Program-made: the position numbers and the translations under genes
Notes under the pieces: model-generated
What the model saw: only the letters and a program-made list of their open reading frames with translations
What the model was told of the DNA's origin: nothing
Database searches by the model: none
Shown here: one piece after another, positions 24,534 through 32,418 of the stretch
How the letters are laid out: each line of letters starts with the position of its first letter
Numbering within the stretch: the stretch's first letter is position 1
Source of the DNA: an uncultured bacterium
GTDB lineage: Bacteria; Bacillota; Clostridia; Lachnospirales; Lachnospiraceae
Length of the DNA: 36,423 bases
Assembly: GCA_947381965.1 (NCBI GenBank)
Contig: CANCXX010000045.1
Location: 1-36,423 of the forward strand
Direction: 5' to 3'

Positions 24534-26144
24534 CTATACTTTTGAAAACAGCTCCTTATATTGGTATTCCAAATATACCCTTTTATCTTCGTATACCAAA
24601 ATACGTTTTACAAAGGAAACCAGCATTTCTCTGGAAAGTTCCTTTATCTGTATGTCTGTTTTCATCTGCCCCAGACATTCATCCGCCAAAACCTTCGCTT
24701 TATAAAGCTTTTTCATTGTTTCTTCCTGACAACAGATGGCTTTTTGAAGCTCCCTGTAGCGGCTTTTGTATATTTCCCCAAAATCTTTAAAATCCTCCTC
24801 TGTAATAACACCCTTTTTCCAATCTTCATGCAAACCATCTTTAATCATTGAATATTTATCCAGCTGGCCCTTCAATTTCTTAATTTCCCTGTCAAAGACA
24901 ATTCCTTCTGCAAAGTTAATTTTTATTTGTTCCACAGAGCTTTGTACGAACTTTTTATTTAAAAATAAAGCTGTCTGCTGCCTAAGTCCGGTCAAAACAA
25001 GACCGTTTAAATCCTCCTCAGAAATCCTGTGCCTGCTGCACGCTCCTCCCTTATTTCTGGTGGGACAGATAAAAGAAACTGTTATTTTTCCTTTATAATG
25101 GTTTACTCTGCGTATCATGGGCTCCCTGCAGTCCCCGCAGAACAAAATTCCGGCATAAATATGGGCTTTTTTTTCTCCCCTTCCTGCGCGGGTATCTATT
25201 TTAAGCTGCTCCTGCACAGTTTTAAAATCTTCCATGGATATTATGGCTTCATGTGCATTTCTCACCTTTGTCCATTCTTCCTCCGGCTTTCTTACAGATT
25301 TTTGTATTTTGTAATTTACCTTTTCCCCTTTTCCCTGCACCAGCGTTCCGGTATAATTTTCGTTTACCAGTATCCTTTTTACCGCAGCTGCAGACCATTT
25401 CATATTTACCCTTGTTACAAAACCTGTCTGGTATTTCTCTCCCTGCAGCTTTTTATATTCCATTGGAGAAAGGATTCCCATCCCATCCAGTAATTCTGCA
25501 ATTGCCAGATTACTGTATCCGCTAATTTTCCATGCAAAAATCCTGCGTACCATACTTGCAGCGTAATCGTCCGGGACCAGCAGGTTTTTGTTATTTTCGC
25601 TTTTCTTATATCCATAAATGGCGAACGCACCGATAAAATCACCCTTTTCTCTTCTGATTTTCTGATGGCTTCTCACCTTACCGGATATATCTCCTGCATA
25701 CGAATCATTGACAAAATTTTTTACCGGAACTACCAGCGATGTCTCATTATAGTCGGCGGTTAAGGAGTCAAAATGATCCGTCAGGGCAATAAAACGCACT
25801 GAAAAAGCCGGAAAGGTCTTTTGAATCAACCGTCCGGCTTCTATATAATCCCGTCCCAGTCTGGACAAATCCTTTACTATCACACAGTTTACATATCCTG
25901 CTTCTATATCCTGCATCATCCGCTTAAATTCCGGTCTGTCATAATTTGTTCCTGAAAAACCATTATCGGAATAAACATCATAAATTTCCATGTTGTTCTG
26001 CTCTTTGATGTAGGACTGTATCATATCCTTTTGGGAACGAATACTATTGCTTTCTGTTTTGCCTTCCCTACCATCCCCGGCGGAACAATCATCACGACTT
26101 AAACGAAGATAAACGGCTGCCTTATAAAATTCCTTTTCTTTCAT
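24534..26144 (-). CDS. Large serine recombinase 3
   Basis: A 536-residue serine recombinase. Ser16 lies in VYLRLSRDD, followed by the resolvase motifs SGTNYDRPEFKRM and VKDLSRLGRDYIEAG, the recombinase domain (FAIYGYKKSE; NLAIAELLDGMG), a zinc ribbon (FCGDCREPM ... FICPTRNKGGACSRH) and a coiled coil. The frame is open for 34 codons upstream, but the ATG at 26144 has GAGAGGG about 7 nt before it and gives the usual short N-terminus, so I use it. It is the first of the three recombinases and starts 56 bp after the small DUF6870-like gene. Confidence 0.93.
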   Translation of the reverse strand: MKEKEFYKAAVYLRLSRDDCSAGDGREGKTESNSIRSQKDMIQSYIKEQNNMEIYDVYSDNGFSGTNYDRPEFKRMMQDIEAGYVNCVIVKDLSRLGRDYIEAGRLIQKTFPAFSVRFIALTDHFDSLTADYNETSLVVPVKNFVNDSYAGDISGKVRSHQKIRREKGDFIGAFAIYGYKKSENNKNLLVPDDYAASMVRRIFAWKISGYSNLAIAELLDGMGILSPMEYKKLQGEKYQTGFVTRVNMKWSAAAVKRILVNENYTGTLVQGKGEKVNYKIQKSVRKPEEEWTKVRNAHEAIISMEDFKTVQEQLKIDTRAGRGEKKAHIYAGILFCGDCREPMIRRVNHYKGKITVSFICPTRNKGGACSRHRISEEDLNGLVLTGLRQQTALFLNKKFVQSSVEQIKINFAEGIVFDREIKKLKGQLDKYSMIKDGLHEDWKKGVITEEDFKDFGEIYKSRYRELQKAICCQEETMKKLYKAKVLADECLGQMKTDIQIKELSREMLVSFVKRILVYEDKRVYLEYQYKELFSKV

Positions 26145-26200
26145 CAGTGTCCCTCTCGTAAAGTACCCGTTAATCCATTTCCTTTCAGCGGCTTTTTGTT

Positions 26201-26473
26201 TTACACCATAAGCTGGATTTTTCTTCTTGCAAACAGCGCCATACACTCATCAATTGAAATCTTTGCATCCTCCATAAATCCTGTCTGTAAAATGTATTGC
26301 CCTACATTTTGCGCAAAAGGGTTGCCTGTTTGTTTCATAAAGGATTTAATGCGGTCTTCCATAGGTTCCTCTGCATCAATCATTATTTTATCCGCTTCTG
26401 CCAGCTCTTCTCTCTTTAAATCCATAATATTCATACTCTGCATACGCCTTAATTCTTCTATTGACAAATCCAT
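26201..26473 (-). CDS. Small DUF6870-like protein, possible directionality factor
   Basis: A 90-residue protein (MDLSIEELRRMQSMNIMDLK and onward) with the pattern IDAEEPMEDRIKSFMKQTGNPF in its middle, which I recognise as DUF6870, a small family commonly encoded next to serine recombinases. It is the first gene inside the element, 56 bp upstream of recombinase 3. It is also in frame with the S8 N-terminal fragment, so an unbroken 251-codon frame runs from the S8 start through the att core into it. A purine-rich GGGAAAG lies before its own ATG. Recombination directionality factors of serine integrases are often small unrelated proteins, so it is a candidate; no motif proves it. Confidence 0.68.
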   Translation of the reverse strand: MDLSIEELRRMQSMNIMDLKREELAEADKIMIDAEEPMEDRIKSFMKQTGNPFAQNVGQYILQTGFMEDAKISIDECMALFARRKIQLMV

Positions 26474-26617
26474 CGCTTTTCTTTCCCACAAATTATGATT
26501 TTCTTTCTTTTCTATTTTATTTTTCTGCCGGAATGTCCTATGACACACGGTTCCCCTCTTTTTCCGTAAACGGCGCCTGAAAAGTCTGATACTTGGCCAT
26601 TTTGACAATATAATGAC

Positions 26618-26626
26618 TCCCTCCCC
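26618..26626 (-). other. Right att core of the recombinase element
   Basis: GGGGAGGGA on the minus strand, ending at 26618. The GAGGGA part matches the left core at 21154-21149 and lies in the same codon phase. Coordinates are fixed from the S8 reading frame (residues 111-113, Gly-Glu-Gly). The next three bases differ between the ends (GTC here, ATA at the other end), which helps limit the crossover to the shared bases. Confidence 0.7.
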
Positions 26627-26956
26627 CGTATCCAAAAAGCCAATTACCACTCCTCTTCCTGTCAGGTTAAGTGCGCCTCCCTGCACCTGCGTAATTCCGC
26701 TGCGGATTAAGGGGGTAGAGTCAAAGGCTCTTCCCTGCTGGTCCTGCATCAAACCATACAGTTTAGGGATAACCGGATAGGTAAAGCTGCTGACACTCAT
26801 GGGAATCACAGAGGAGCGTTCCACATAAGCCACTCCCATTTCCCCGCTGACCGGCTGGTAAACCACTCCTTCCAGTCCGCTCATCTCTGCTGACAATGTA
26901 TAGTCTGCAATTAAATCATAATAGTCGTTGGAAATAATCTTTTCACGGTCTGTCAT
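26618..26956 (-). pseudogene. S8 (subtilisin-like) protease, N-terminal fragment
   Basis: The first 113 codons of the split subtilase, from the ATG at 26956 to the att core. It contains an N-terminal prodomain-like part (DYYDLIADYTLS, VAYVERSSVIP) and the start of the catalytic domain, GRGVVIGFLDTG with catalytic Asp109. Its continuation is at 21154-19727. As it stands, the frame runs on into element sequence and the DUF6870-like gene. The promoter probably lies between 26957 and the clpX terminator at 27003-27060. A TATATT box is visible there, but its -35 is poor, so the sigma factor cannot be named. Confidence 0.85.
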
Positions 26957-27002
26957 TTTCTTAATAAATCCTGCCTGCCGTCTTTAGTGTAATATATGTG
27001 AA

Positions 27003-27060
27003 AAACAAAAAAACGCCCGCAAAATGCACTTTATGTTTCCTGTGCATTCCTGCAGGCGTT
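27003..27060 (-). terminator. Intrinsic terminator after clpX
   Basis: On the minus strand, AACGCC (27060-27055) pairs with GGCGTT (27017-27012), with further pairing of TGCA-type sequence inside, and is followed by a long T-run (27013-27003). It separates clpX from the S8 gene, so S8 must have its own promoter. Confidence 0.85.
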
Positions 27061-27124
27061 CTCCTGTTGCACTCTGCTGGTTTTTACTTCCGGTAAACAG
27101 CAGCCCTCTTTTCCTGTCTATGGT

Positions 27125-28636
27125 TTATTTTTGTTCAATCATCTTCAGATTATCAGGGTTCTCTCCGCTGGTACTCCGTATGTCAATCACCGGCCCTCCG
27201 GTTCCCTCTATATACGCTCTGGTAATTGTTACCCTGCCAATATTATCATCCTTGGGAATTTCATACATAATATCCAGCATAAATTCCTCAATGATTGCCC
27301 GCAGCGCTCTTGCTCCGGTATCCTTCTCCATCGCCTTATCCGCAATAGCTTCCAGCGCGCCTTCGTCAAATTCAAGTTTAACCTCGTCTAGCTCAAGAAG
27401 CTTCTGGTACTGTTTCAGAATTGCATTTTTCGGCTCCTTTAAAATCTTGACCATCATGGGCTTATCCAGCGCTGCCAGTGTGTAGACTATAGGCAGACGT
27501 CCCAAAAATTCCGGAATCATGCCGAACTTTTTTAAATCCTCCACCGTTACCCTGCTTATAATATCCTTTTCCTTGTCAAACTTATCCTTAAGCTCCGCAT
27601 TAAAGCCAATGGAAGTCTGCTTTTTCAGACGCTGCTTGATAATCTCTTCCAAATCCGGGAAGGCTCCCCCGCAGATGAAAAGAATATTTCTGGTGTTGAT
27701 TGTAGCAAGGGGCACCATGGCGTTTTTGCTGTTAGCGCCTACCGGCACTTCCACGTCCGCCCCCTCCAGAAGCCGCAGCATCCCCTGCTGAACGCTCTCT
27801 CCGCTGACATCCCTGCTGGTAGTGTTTTTCTTTTTGGCAATCTTATCAATTTCATCAATGAAAACAATACCTCTTTCCGCCTTTTCCACATCATTTCCTG
27901 CCGCAGTAAGAAGCTTGGAAATCACGCTTTCAATATCATCCCCAATGTATCCGGCCTCTGTAAGGGATGTGGCGTCCGTAATGGCAAGGGGCACGTCCAA
28001 AAGCCTTGCAAGGGTTTTGACCAGATACGTTTTCCCGCTGCCTGTAGGCCCAATCATCAGCATATTGGACTTTTCAATTTCAATATCATCCAGAGTTCCT
28101 GTGGCTACTCTTTTATAATGATTATAGACAGCCACAGAAATTACCTTTTTGGCATGTTCCTGTCCAATCACATAATCATCAAGCTGGGCTTTGATTTTGT
28201 GAGGCGGCGGGATATTCTTTATATCCAGTACTATCTCCTGCCCGGTTTTGGGCTTTTTCTTTTTAATTCTCTGCTTATTGGGTATTCCGCCTTCTCCCTG
28301 CAAATCCGCAATATTCACAAACCGGATATTGGGAAATCCCTTTCCTCCCATATTTTTATTTAAGTCGTCCATCAGTGATGGATTATTCAACATCCCCTGA
28401 TAATCAAACTGGCTCACAGTGTCCATGGTCTTGTGCATACAGTCATTGCATACGGAAATATGGTTAGGAAGCTTGAACATCTTTCCTGCTTTGCTCTCCG
28501 GCCTCCGGCAGATAAAACAGACATCTTCATATTCGCTTTCTTTTTTTTCTTCCTTTTTCTTCTCTTCCTCTTTTTCTTCTGTTCCCTGCGCTTTATCTTC
28601 TAACTGGTTTTTATCTTTTTCATCAAACTCTGACAT
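27125..28636 (-). CDS. clpX: ClpX-type AAA+ unfoldase with long N-terminal extension
   Basis: A 503-residue ATPase that would unfold proteins for the ClpP peptidase. It has a zinc-binding domain with Cys40, Cys43, Cys63 and Cys66 (VCFICRR, CNDC), Walker A GPTGSGKT, Walker B IVFIDEIDKIA, pore loop GYIGDD in place of GYVGED, and the ClpP-docking loop IGF. ClpX is usually 410-430 residues. Extra length comes from a Glu/Lys-rich head (about 1-35) and a longer linker after the zinc domain (about 70-125). Divergence in the pore loop and linker suggests a second, specialised ClpX paralogue; whether another clpX exists cannot be seen here. AAAGGAA precedes the ATG, and a terminator follows the gene. 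Confidence 0.9.
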   Translation of the reverse strand: MSEFDEKDKNQLEDKAQGTEEKEEEKKKEEKKESEYEDVCFICRRPESKAGKMFKLPNHISVCNDCMHKTMDTVSQFDYQGMLNNPSLMDDLNKNMGGKGFPNIRFVNIADLQGEGGIPNKQRIKKKKPKTGQEIVLDIKNIPPPHKIKAQLDDYVIGQEHAKKVISVAVYNHYKRVATGTLDDIEIEKSNMLMIGPTGSGKTYLVKTLARLLDVPLAITDATSLTEAGYIGDDIESVISKLLTAAGNDVEKAERGIVFIDEIDKIAKKKNTTSRDVSGESVQQGMLRLLEGADVEVPVGANSKNAMVPLATINTRNILFICGGAFPDLEEIIKQRLKKQTSIGFNAELKDKFDKEKDIISRVTVEDLKKFGMIPEFLGRLPIVYTLAALDKPMMVKILKEPKNAILKQYQKLLELDEVKLEFDEGALEAIADKAMEKDTGARALRAIIEEFMLDIMYEIPKDDNIGRVTITRAYIEGTGGPVIDIRSTSGENPDNLKMIEQK

Positions 28637-28737
28637 ATCTGTTCCTTTCTTTCTGCCTGCCGCAGGTTCTCCTGCAGCGCCGTTTTAACCCATCATCCGA
28701 AAACACCTTCGGACTCCTTCCCCCTTTAGCCGTCCTT

Positions 28738-30072
28738 TTATACTATTCTCCGTACAGAAAGAATCTCTTTATAAGTGGCGTTGGTAATTTTAATTCCTGT
28801 TCTCTGGGTACTTGCATGGACAATCTGTCCATTGCCAATATATATCCCCACATGTCCCGCATAACAAACAACATCGCCGGGCTGCGCTTCTGAGTAGGAC
28901 ACGCTGCTACCGGAGCTTCTAAGGGAATAGGAAGTCCGCGGCACGCTGTAGCCAAAATCCTTGTACACCCGCCATACAAACCCGGAACAGTCCGCCCCTT
29001 CCGTCAGGCTTGTGCCTCCCGGCACATAAGGATTGCCAATAAACTGACAGGCATAATTGGCAATCTGCTGCCCCTTGCTTCCTGTGCCTGAATAATTGGA
29101 CGCCGACGCATAGCTTTTGCCGGAAGAGGAACTCTTGCCGGAAGATTTATCTTCTGTGTTCTTTGACGAGCTCTGGGAGTCGCCGGAAGCTTCCTGGGCT
29201 TCCCTTTGTGCCTGCTGCAATGCAAGCTCCTGGGCTCTGCGGGCTTCTTCCTCTGCCTTTTTTGCAGCGTCAATTTCTGACTGCTTTTTGGAGGCTTCTG
29301 CTTCTAACTTACGGATTTCATCATTCTGCTTCTTTATGTTTGCCTTAAAAACTGCGGCCTCCTGTCTTGCATGGGCCAGCTGGACCTCGTAGTCCTCATA
29401 TTCTTCCTGTTTCTTTGCAAGAAGAATTTCCAGACTTTCTTTTTCTTCCATCAGCTCATGCTCCTGTGCTTCCAGTTCGGCCCGCTCTTCCTCCAGCTTT
29501 TGCTTTAATGCTTCCACCGCTTCCCTGGCAGCCTGATATTCCTCCAGACGCTCCCTGTCGTAGGCATAAAGCTGTTCCACATAATCCATCTTATTGAGCA
29601 TATCCGAAAAGCTGCGGCTCTCCATAAGGATCTGCAGATAAGTTGTGTCCCCTTTTTCGTACAGGTATTTAATTCTGAGCTTCATTGACGCATACTGGTC
29701 TTCTTCTGTGGCAATAGCCTCCGCCAGCTCCTGCGTGGTTTCTTCAATCTGGCCTTCCTTTTTCTCAATGTCCTCTTCAATCAGCTCCACACTGGCAATG
29801 GTTTCTACTAGCGCCGCGTCGATTTCATCAATTTCTTCCCCTACCTCATCCGCTTCGGACTGAATGGCATTTACTTTACCGGAAGCATTGTTGTACTTCT
29901 GCTGTTCCTGGCGTTTTTTTTCATCGGCCTCTTTCTTTTGCTGTTCAAGTTCCTGCTTTTGTTTTTCCAAATCGGAAATAGTGGTAGCCCATACCGGCTC
30001 TACCACTAAAATCGCCATAGCACATCCCAAGATTCCAATAATTGTTCTGACCCTTCTTTTTTTTCTCCCCAT
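28738..30072 (-). CDS. PcsB/CwlO-like secreted NlpC/P60 peptidoglycan hydrolase
   Basis: A 444-residue exported protein. The signal peptide covers about 1-29 (KKRRVRTIIGILGCAMAIL, then PVWA). A long coiled coil follows (about 30-300) with the PcsB pattern, including LKIRYLYE-type sequence (here LRIKYLYEKGDTTYL). A Ser-rich linker (about 300-330) leads to an NlpC/P60 domain at the end: catalytic Cys in ADCSGFVWR, His in GHVGIYIG, and a second His in IVHAS. Such proteins cut peptide cross-links at division sites, and the coiled coil answers to FtsEX in relatives. I start at the ATG giving MGRKKRRV, with GGGGA 7 nt upstream. It lies 67 bp after the lipoprotein gene and about 100 bp before clpX, perhaps in one transcript. 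Confidence 0.92.
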   Translation of the reverse strand: MGRKKRRVRTIIGILGCAMAILVVEPVWATTISDLEKQKQELEQQKKEADEKKRQEQQKYNNASGKVNAIQSEADEVGEEIDEIDAALVETIASVELIEEDIEKKEGQIEETTQELAEAIATEEDQYASMKLRIKYLYEKGDTTYLQILMESRSFSDMLNKMDYVEQLYAYDRERLEEYQAAREAVEALKQKLEEERAELEAQEHELMEEKESLEILLAKKQEEYEDYEVQLAHARQEAAVFKANIKKQNDEIRKLEAEASKKQSEIDAAKKAEEEARRAQELALQQAQREAQEASGDSQSSSKNTEDKSSGKSSSSGKSYASASNYSGTGSKGQQIANYACQFIGNPYVPGGTSLTEGADCSGFVWRVYKDFGYSVPRTSYSLRSSGSSVSYSEAQPGDVVCYAGHVGIYIGNGQIVHASTQRTGIKITNATYKEILSVRRIV

Positions 30073-30139
30073 TTTTATTCCCCTGCATACCGCCAGCCAT
30101 GCCACAATATTGCGCCATTCGTGAATTTCTTTCACACCT

Positions 30140-31219
30140 TTACTCTGAAACGGGAAGGTTTACGGCGTTTTCTGACAGAAAATCCATTACCTCCTGCACC
30201 AGAAGAAATTCTCTATAGGCTTCAATATCAATGGCCTCTTTATAGGCATCCACGTCCTCATAATTTCTCTCTGCCGCTTCCTTTGCAAGAGTTTCCTCAA
30301 ACTCTTTCTCTGTTATCTCAATTCCTGCTTCCCCGGCAATGGCGGACATCATTATATAACGCTGTGCTGCCATAAGTGCCTGGTTCGCTAATGTCTCTTC
30401 ATAAGCGTCTGCTTTTCCGCCATACATATAAGCCACATAAGTTCCAATATCCACACCATTCATTTGGGCGCCTGCCGCAGCATTGTTTGTCAGGTTCTCT
30501 TTCAGCCGGTTTAGCATTCCCTCCGGCGGGGTCTTAAATTCCGCATTTCCGGCCGCCGCTTCCACCACTGCATCTACTTTGGCCTCTTCAAAAGAAGAAT
30601 TTAATCCCTCCATCAATATGCTGCTCATATAATTTCTGTAATCTTCCGCCGTCTGGCAGTCCGGAAGACCCAGTCCTGCCACATACTCATCTGTAAGGGG
30701 CTTCCTGCTGATGCTGTTTACCGTTACAGTAAAGACCACCGGCTTACCTGACAGATCCGGATTCGGTTTATATGGATCCGGAAAAGACAAATCAATATCT
30801 TTTGTCTCACCAATTTCCATTCCCATCACCCCATCTTCAAATCCGTCAATAAACTGTCCTGAACCGATAACAAGGTCTGTTCCCTGGGCTGTCCCTCCTT
30901 CAAAGGGCACACCGTCCATTTTCCCTTCATAGTCAATATTGGCAATGTCCCATGTTTCAACGCTCCGCCCTGTAACAGGCTCCGGCGTTATAGAAGCATC
31001 CATAGACAGCCCATAATTGATATAGCTCTCCAGATATTCCTCCGTCACCTGGGGTTCGGGGATTTGGATTTCCAATCCTTTGTAATCCCCCAGCGTAACA
31101 TAATCCCCGGCGTCAAAATCCTTTAAATACTTAAGCTCACTTTCATCCTTCTCCCCGCATGCGGTGAGAATCCCTGCCACTGCCAGAAAAGGCAGCAGCT
31201 TCAAAATTTTCTTATTCAT
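30140..31219 (-). CDS. Trigger-factor-like lipoprotein (FKBP-type prolyl isomerase)
   Basis: A 359-residue lipoprotein. A short signal ends in the lipobox LTAC with Cys21, so it is anchored on the outer face of the membrane. The middle (about 90-175: IDYEGKMDGVPFEGGTAQGT, LVIGSGQFIDGFEDGVMGM) is an FKBP-type isomerase domain. The rest is helical like the trigger-factor C-terminal chaperone domain, with the ribosome-binding domain replaced by the lipoprotein anchor. It is likely a foldase for exported proteins, comparable in role to PrsA but of a different fold. AAGGAG lies upstream of the ATG. The next gene, the NlpC/P60 hydrolase, is a plausible client; this is inference. Confidence 0.9.
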   Translation of the reverse strand: MNKKILKLLPFLAVAGILTACGEKDESELKYLKDFDAGDYVTLGDYKGLEIQIPEPQVTEEYLESYINYGLSMDASITPEPVTGRSVETWDIANIDYEGKMDGVPFEGGTAQGTDLVIGSGQFIDGFEDGVMGMEIGETKDIDLSFPDPYKPNPDLSGKPVVFTVTVNSISRKPLTDEYVAGLGLPDCQTAEDYRNYMSSILMEGLNSSFEEAKVDAVVEAAAGNAEFKTPPEGMLNRLKENLTNNAAAGAQMNGVDIGTYVAYMYGGKADAYEETLANQALMAAQRYIMMSAIAGEAGIEITEKEFEETLAKEAAERNYEDVDAYKEAIDIEAYREFLLVQEVMDFLSENAVNLPVSE

Positions 31220-31365
31220 TGAACTCCATTAATCTCCTTCTTTTCTTTCAAAAAAGCACCCTTTTTTTTATACCATAAAATACGCCCACCGAAAAGTGTT
31301 TGTCCATCTTTTAATGAATATTTCATAATTATATACCTATTTCCCCCGAACTTCAATGAAACCCC

Positions 31366-31394
31366 TTGCCTATTTCCTGCAATAATGCTAAAAT
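31366..31394 (+). promoter_or_regulatory. Promoter of the plus-strand membrane protein gene
   Basis: TTGCCT (31366-31371), a 17-bp spacer, and TAAAAT (31389-31394), 55 bp before the ATG at 31450. GGGAGGTG is the ribosome site. Confidence 0.6.
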
Positions 31395-31449
31395 GGTTAA
31401 TGTTCAGGCAAAAAACAGTAAAATACTGCTGACAGCAGGGAGGTGAACC

Positions 31450-31926
31450 ATGAGCACATTTGCAATTGTAATGCTTATTATTCTGGCCGTTTTAGTTATT
31501 GCACTGGTTGCGCTGTATTTTCTTGGAAGAAAAGCCCAGAAGCGCCAGGAAGAACAGCAGGCACAGATCAACGCCATGAAACAGACCGTTTCCATGCTGA
31601 TTATTGATAAGAAACGGATGAAAATTAAGGAGGCCGGACTTCCACAGATGGTTCTTGACCAGACCCCCAAGCTTCTGCGCAATTCCAAGCTTCCAATCGT
31701 TAAAGCAAAAATTGGTCCCCAGATTATGACCCTTGTCTGTGAGGAAAAGATTTTTGATTTCGTTCCTGTTAAAAAGGAAGTAAAGGCCGTCATCAGCGGC
31801 ATTTACATTACGGACGTAAAGGGACTTCACGGTAAAACCGTTCCCGTTCCTCCAAAGAAAAAAGGATTTTTCAAGCGTGCCATTGAGAAAGCACAGGAAA
31901 AAGCCGGAGCCAAACCAATCAAATAA
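31450..31926 (+). CDS. Small conserved membrane protein with cytoplasmic basic domain
   Basis: A 158-residue protein with one N-terminal membrane helix (about 4-27: FAIVMLIILAVLVIALVALY), then a Gln/Lys-rich helix (RKAQKRQEEQQAQ). A compact beta-rich domain follows (about 50-135: KRMKIKEAGLPQMV, PIVKAKIGPQIMTLVCEEKIF), then a Lys-rich tail. I believe it is a conserved Lachnospiraceae protein without a named function. It is the only plus-strand gene in the middle of the host part, has its own promoter and ends in a hairpin shared with the DUF1934 gene. A good ribosome site supports the start. Confidence 0.82.
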   Translation: MSTFAIVMLIILAVLVIALVALYFLGRKAQKRQEEQQAQINAMKQTVSMLIIDKKRMKIKEAGLPQMVLDQTPKLLRNSKLPIVKAKIGPQIMTLVCEEKIFDFVPVKKEVKAVISGIYITDVKGLHGKTVPVPPKKKGFFKRAIEKAQEKAGAKPIK

Positions 31927-31944
31927 CTGCTAAACGTAATACAT

Positions 31945-31972
31945 AAAGGATGTCCCATGGACATCCTTTTTT
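31945..31972. terminator. Bidirectional terminator
   Basis: AAAGGATGTCC (31945-31955) and GGACATCCTTT (31959-31969) form a perfect 11-bp stem with a 3-nt loop, followed by Ts on the plus strand to 31972. It sits between the convergent membrane protein gene and the DUF1934 gene and would end both. Confidence 0.88.
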
Positions 31973-32414
31973 ACATCAGGCCGATTCCCTCTTCTCTTGG
32001 GTGCAGCTCCATCTCTATTTTACAATCTGCCAGATACTGGTAATTCGCTTCCAGCGTATACGCCACCTGCACCTTAATCTGATTTTCTTTTTCCTCTACC
32101 AGAATAGATTCCGTGTCAAGGCCAATCATTATATTTCCGTAAGGCGTCACATAGCTGGTAATGTTTTTCTTATTTTCTTCAAAGACCATATGTACATTGA
32201 TAAGCCCCTTCTTGAAAACCTCAAGACATGTATCGCTGAATTTAATCATATTTCTGGTGCTTTCGGTAAACCCCTCCATCATTTCTTCATAGATAACGTA
32301 ATGACTGCCACCTCTCCAGTAATAATCTGCCGGTGTAATTGTCTCCATCTCCCCGGCTTCCTCGTTCTGCTCTATCTGAAGCCCTTTCAAGGAGAGAAAA
32401 ATTTCTTTTGTCAT
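31971..32414 (-). CDS. DUF1934 family protein
   Basis: A 147-residue beta-rich protein of the DUF1934 (YwiB-like) family, which has a lipocalin/calycin-like barrel in known structures. The typical features are visible: an N-terminal LSLKGLQ strand, ADYYWRGGSHYVIYEE, NIMIGLDTESI, and an acidic C-terminal strand ending IEMELHPRE. No signal peptide. The cellular role is not known. The gene starts 4 bp after the murI stop, with GAGGAG inside the end of murI, so the two are translationally linked. This pairing suggests a link to cell-wall metabolism, which is only inference. Confidence 0.87.
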   Translation of the reverse strand: MTKEIFLSLKGLQIEQNEEAGEMETITPADYYWRGGSHYVIYEEMMEGFTESTRNMIKFSDTCLEVFKKGLINVHMVFEENKKNITSYVTPYGNIMIGLDTESILVEEKENQIKVQVAYTLEANYQYLADCKIEMELHPREEGIGLM

Positions 32415-32418
32415 ATTT

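Larger units (their letters stand above)
21149..26623 (-). mobile_element. Compact three-serine-recombinase element splitting the S8 gene
   Basis: About 5.47 kb with one small gene and three large serine recombinases, all on the strand of the gene they interrupt. There is no relaxase, resistance or phage gene. The ends share GAGGGA in the same reading phase, so removal from one copy to the other restores an open S8 frame. It resembles gene-interrupting elements such as sigK skin. Triplets of serine recombinases also serve as the integrase of some Firmicutes ICEs and IMEs, so a reduced IME is the main alternative. Confidence 0.83.

Noticed and set aside
26957-27003. SigmaE or SigmaK promoter for the split S8 gene
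   Set aside because: A CATATATTA sequence resembles their -10, but no matching -35 element lies at the right distance, so the claim is not supported.
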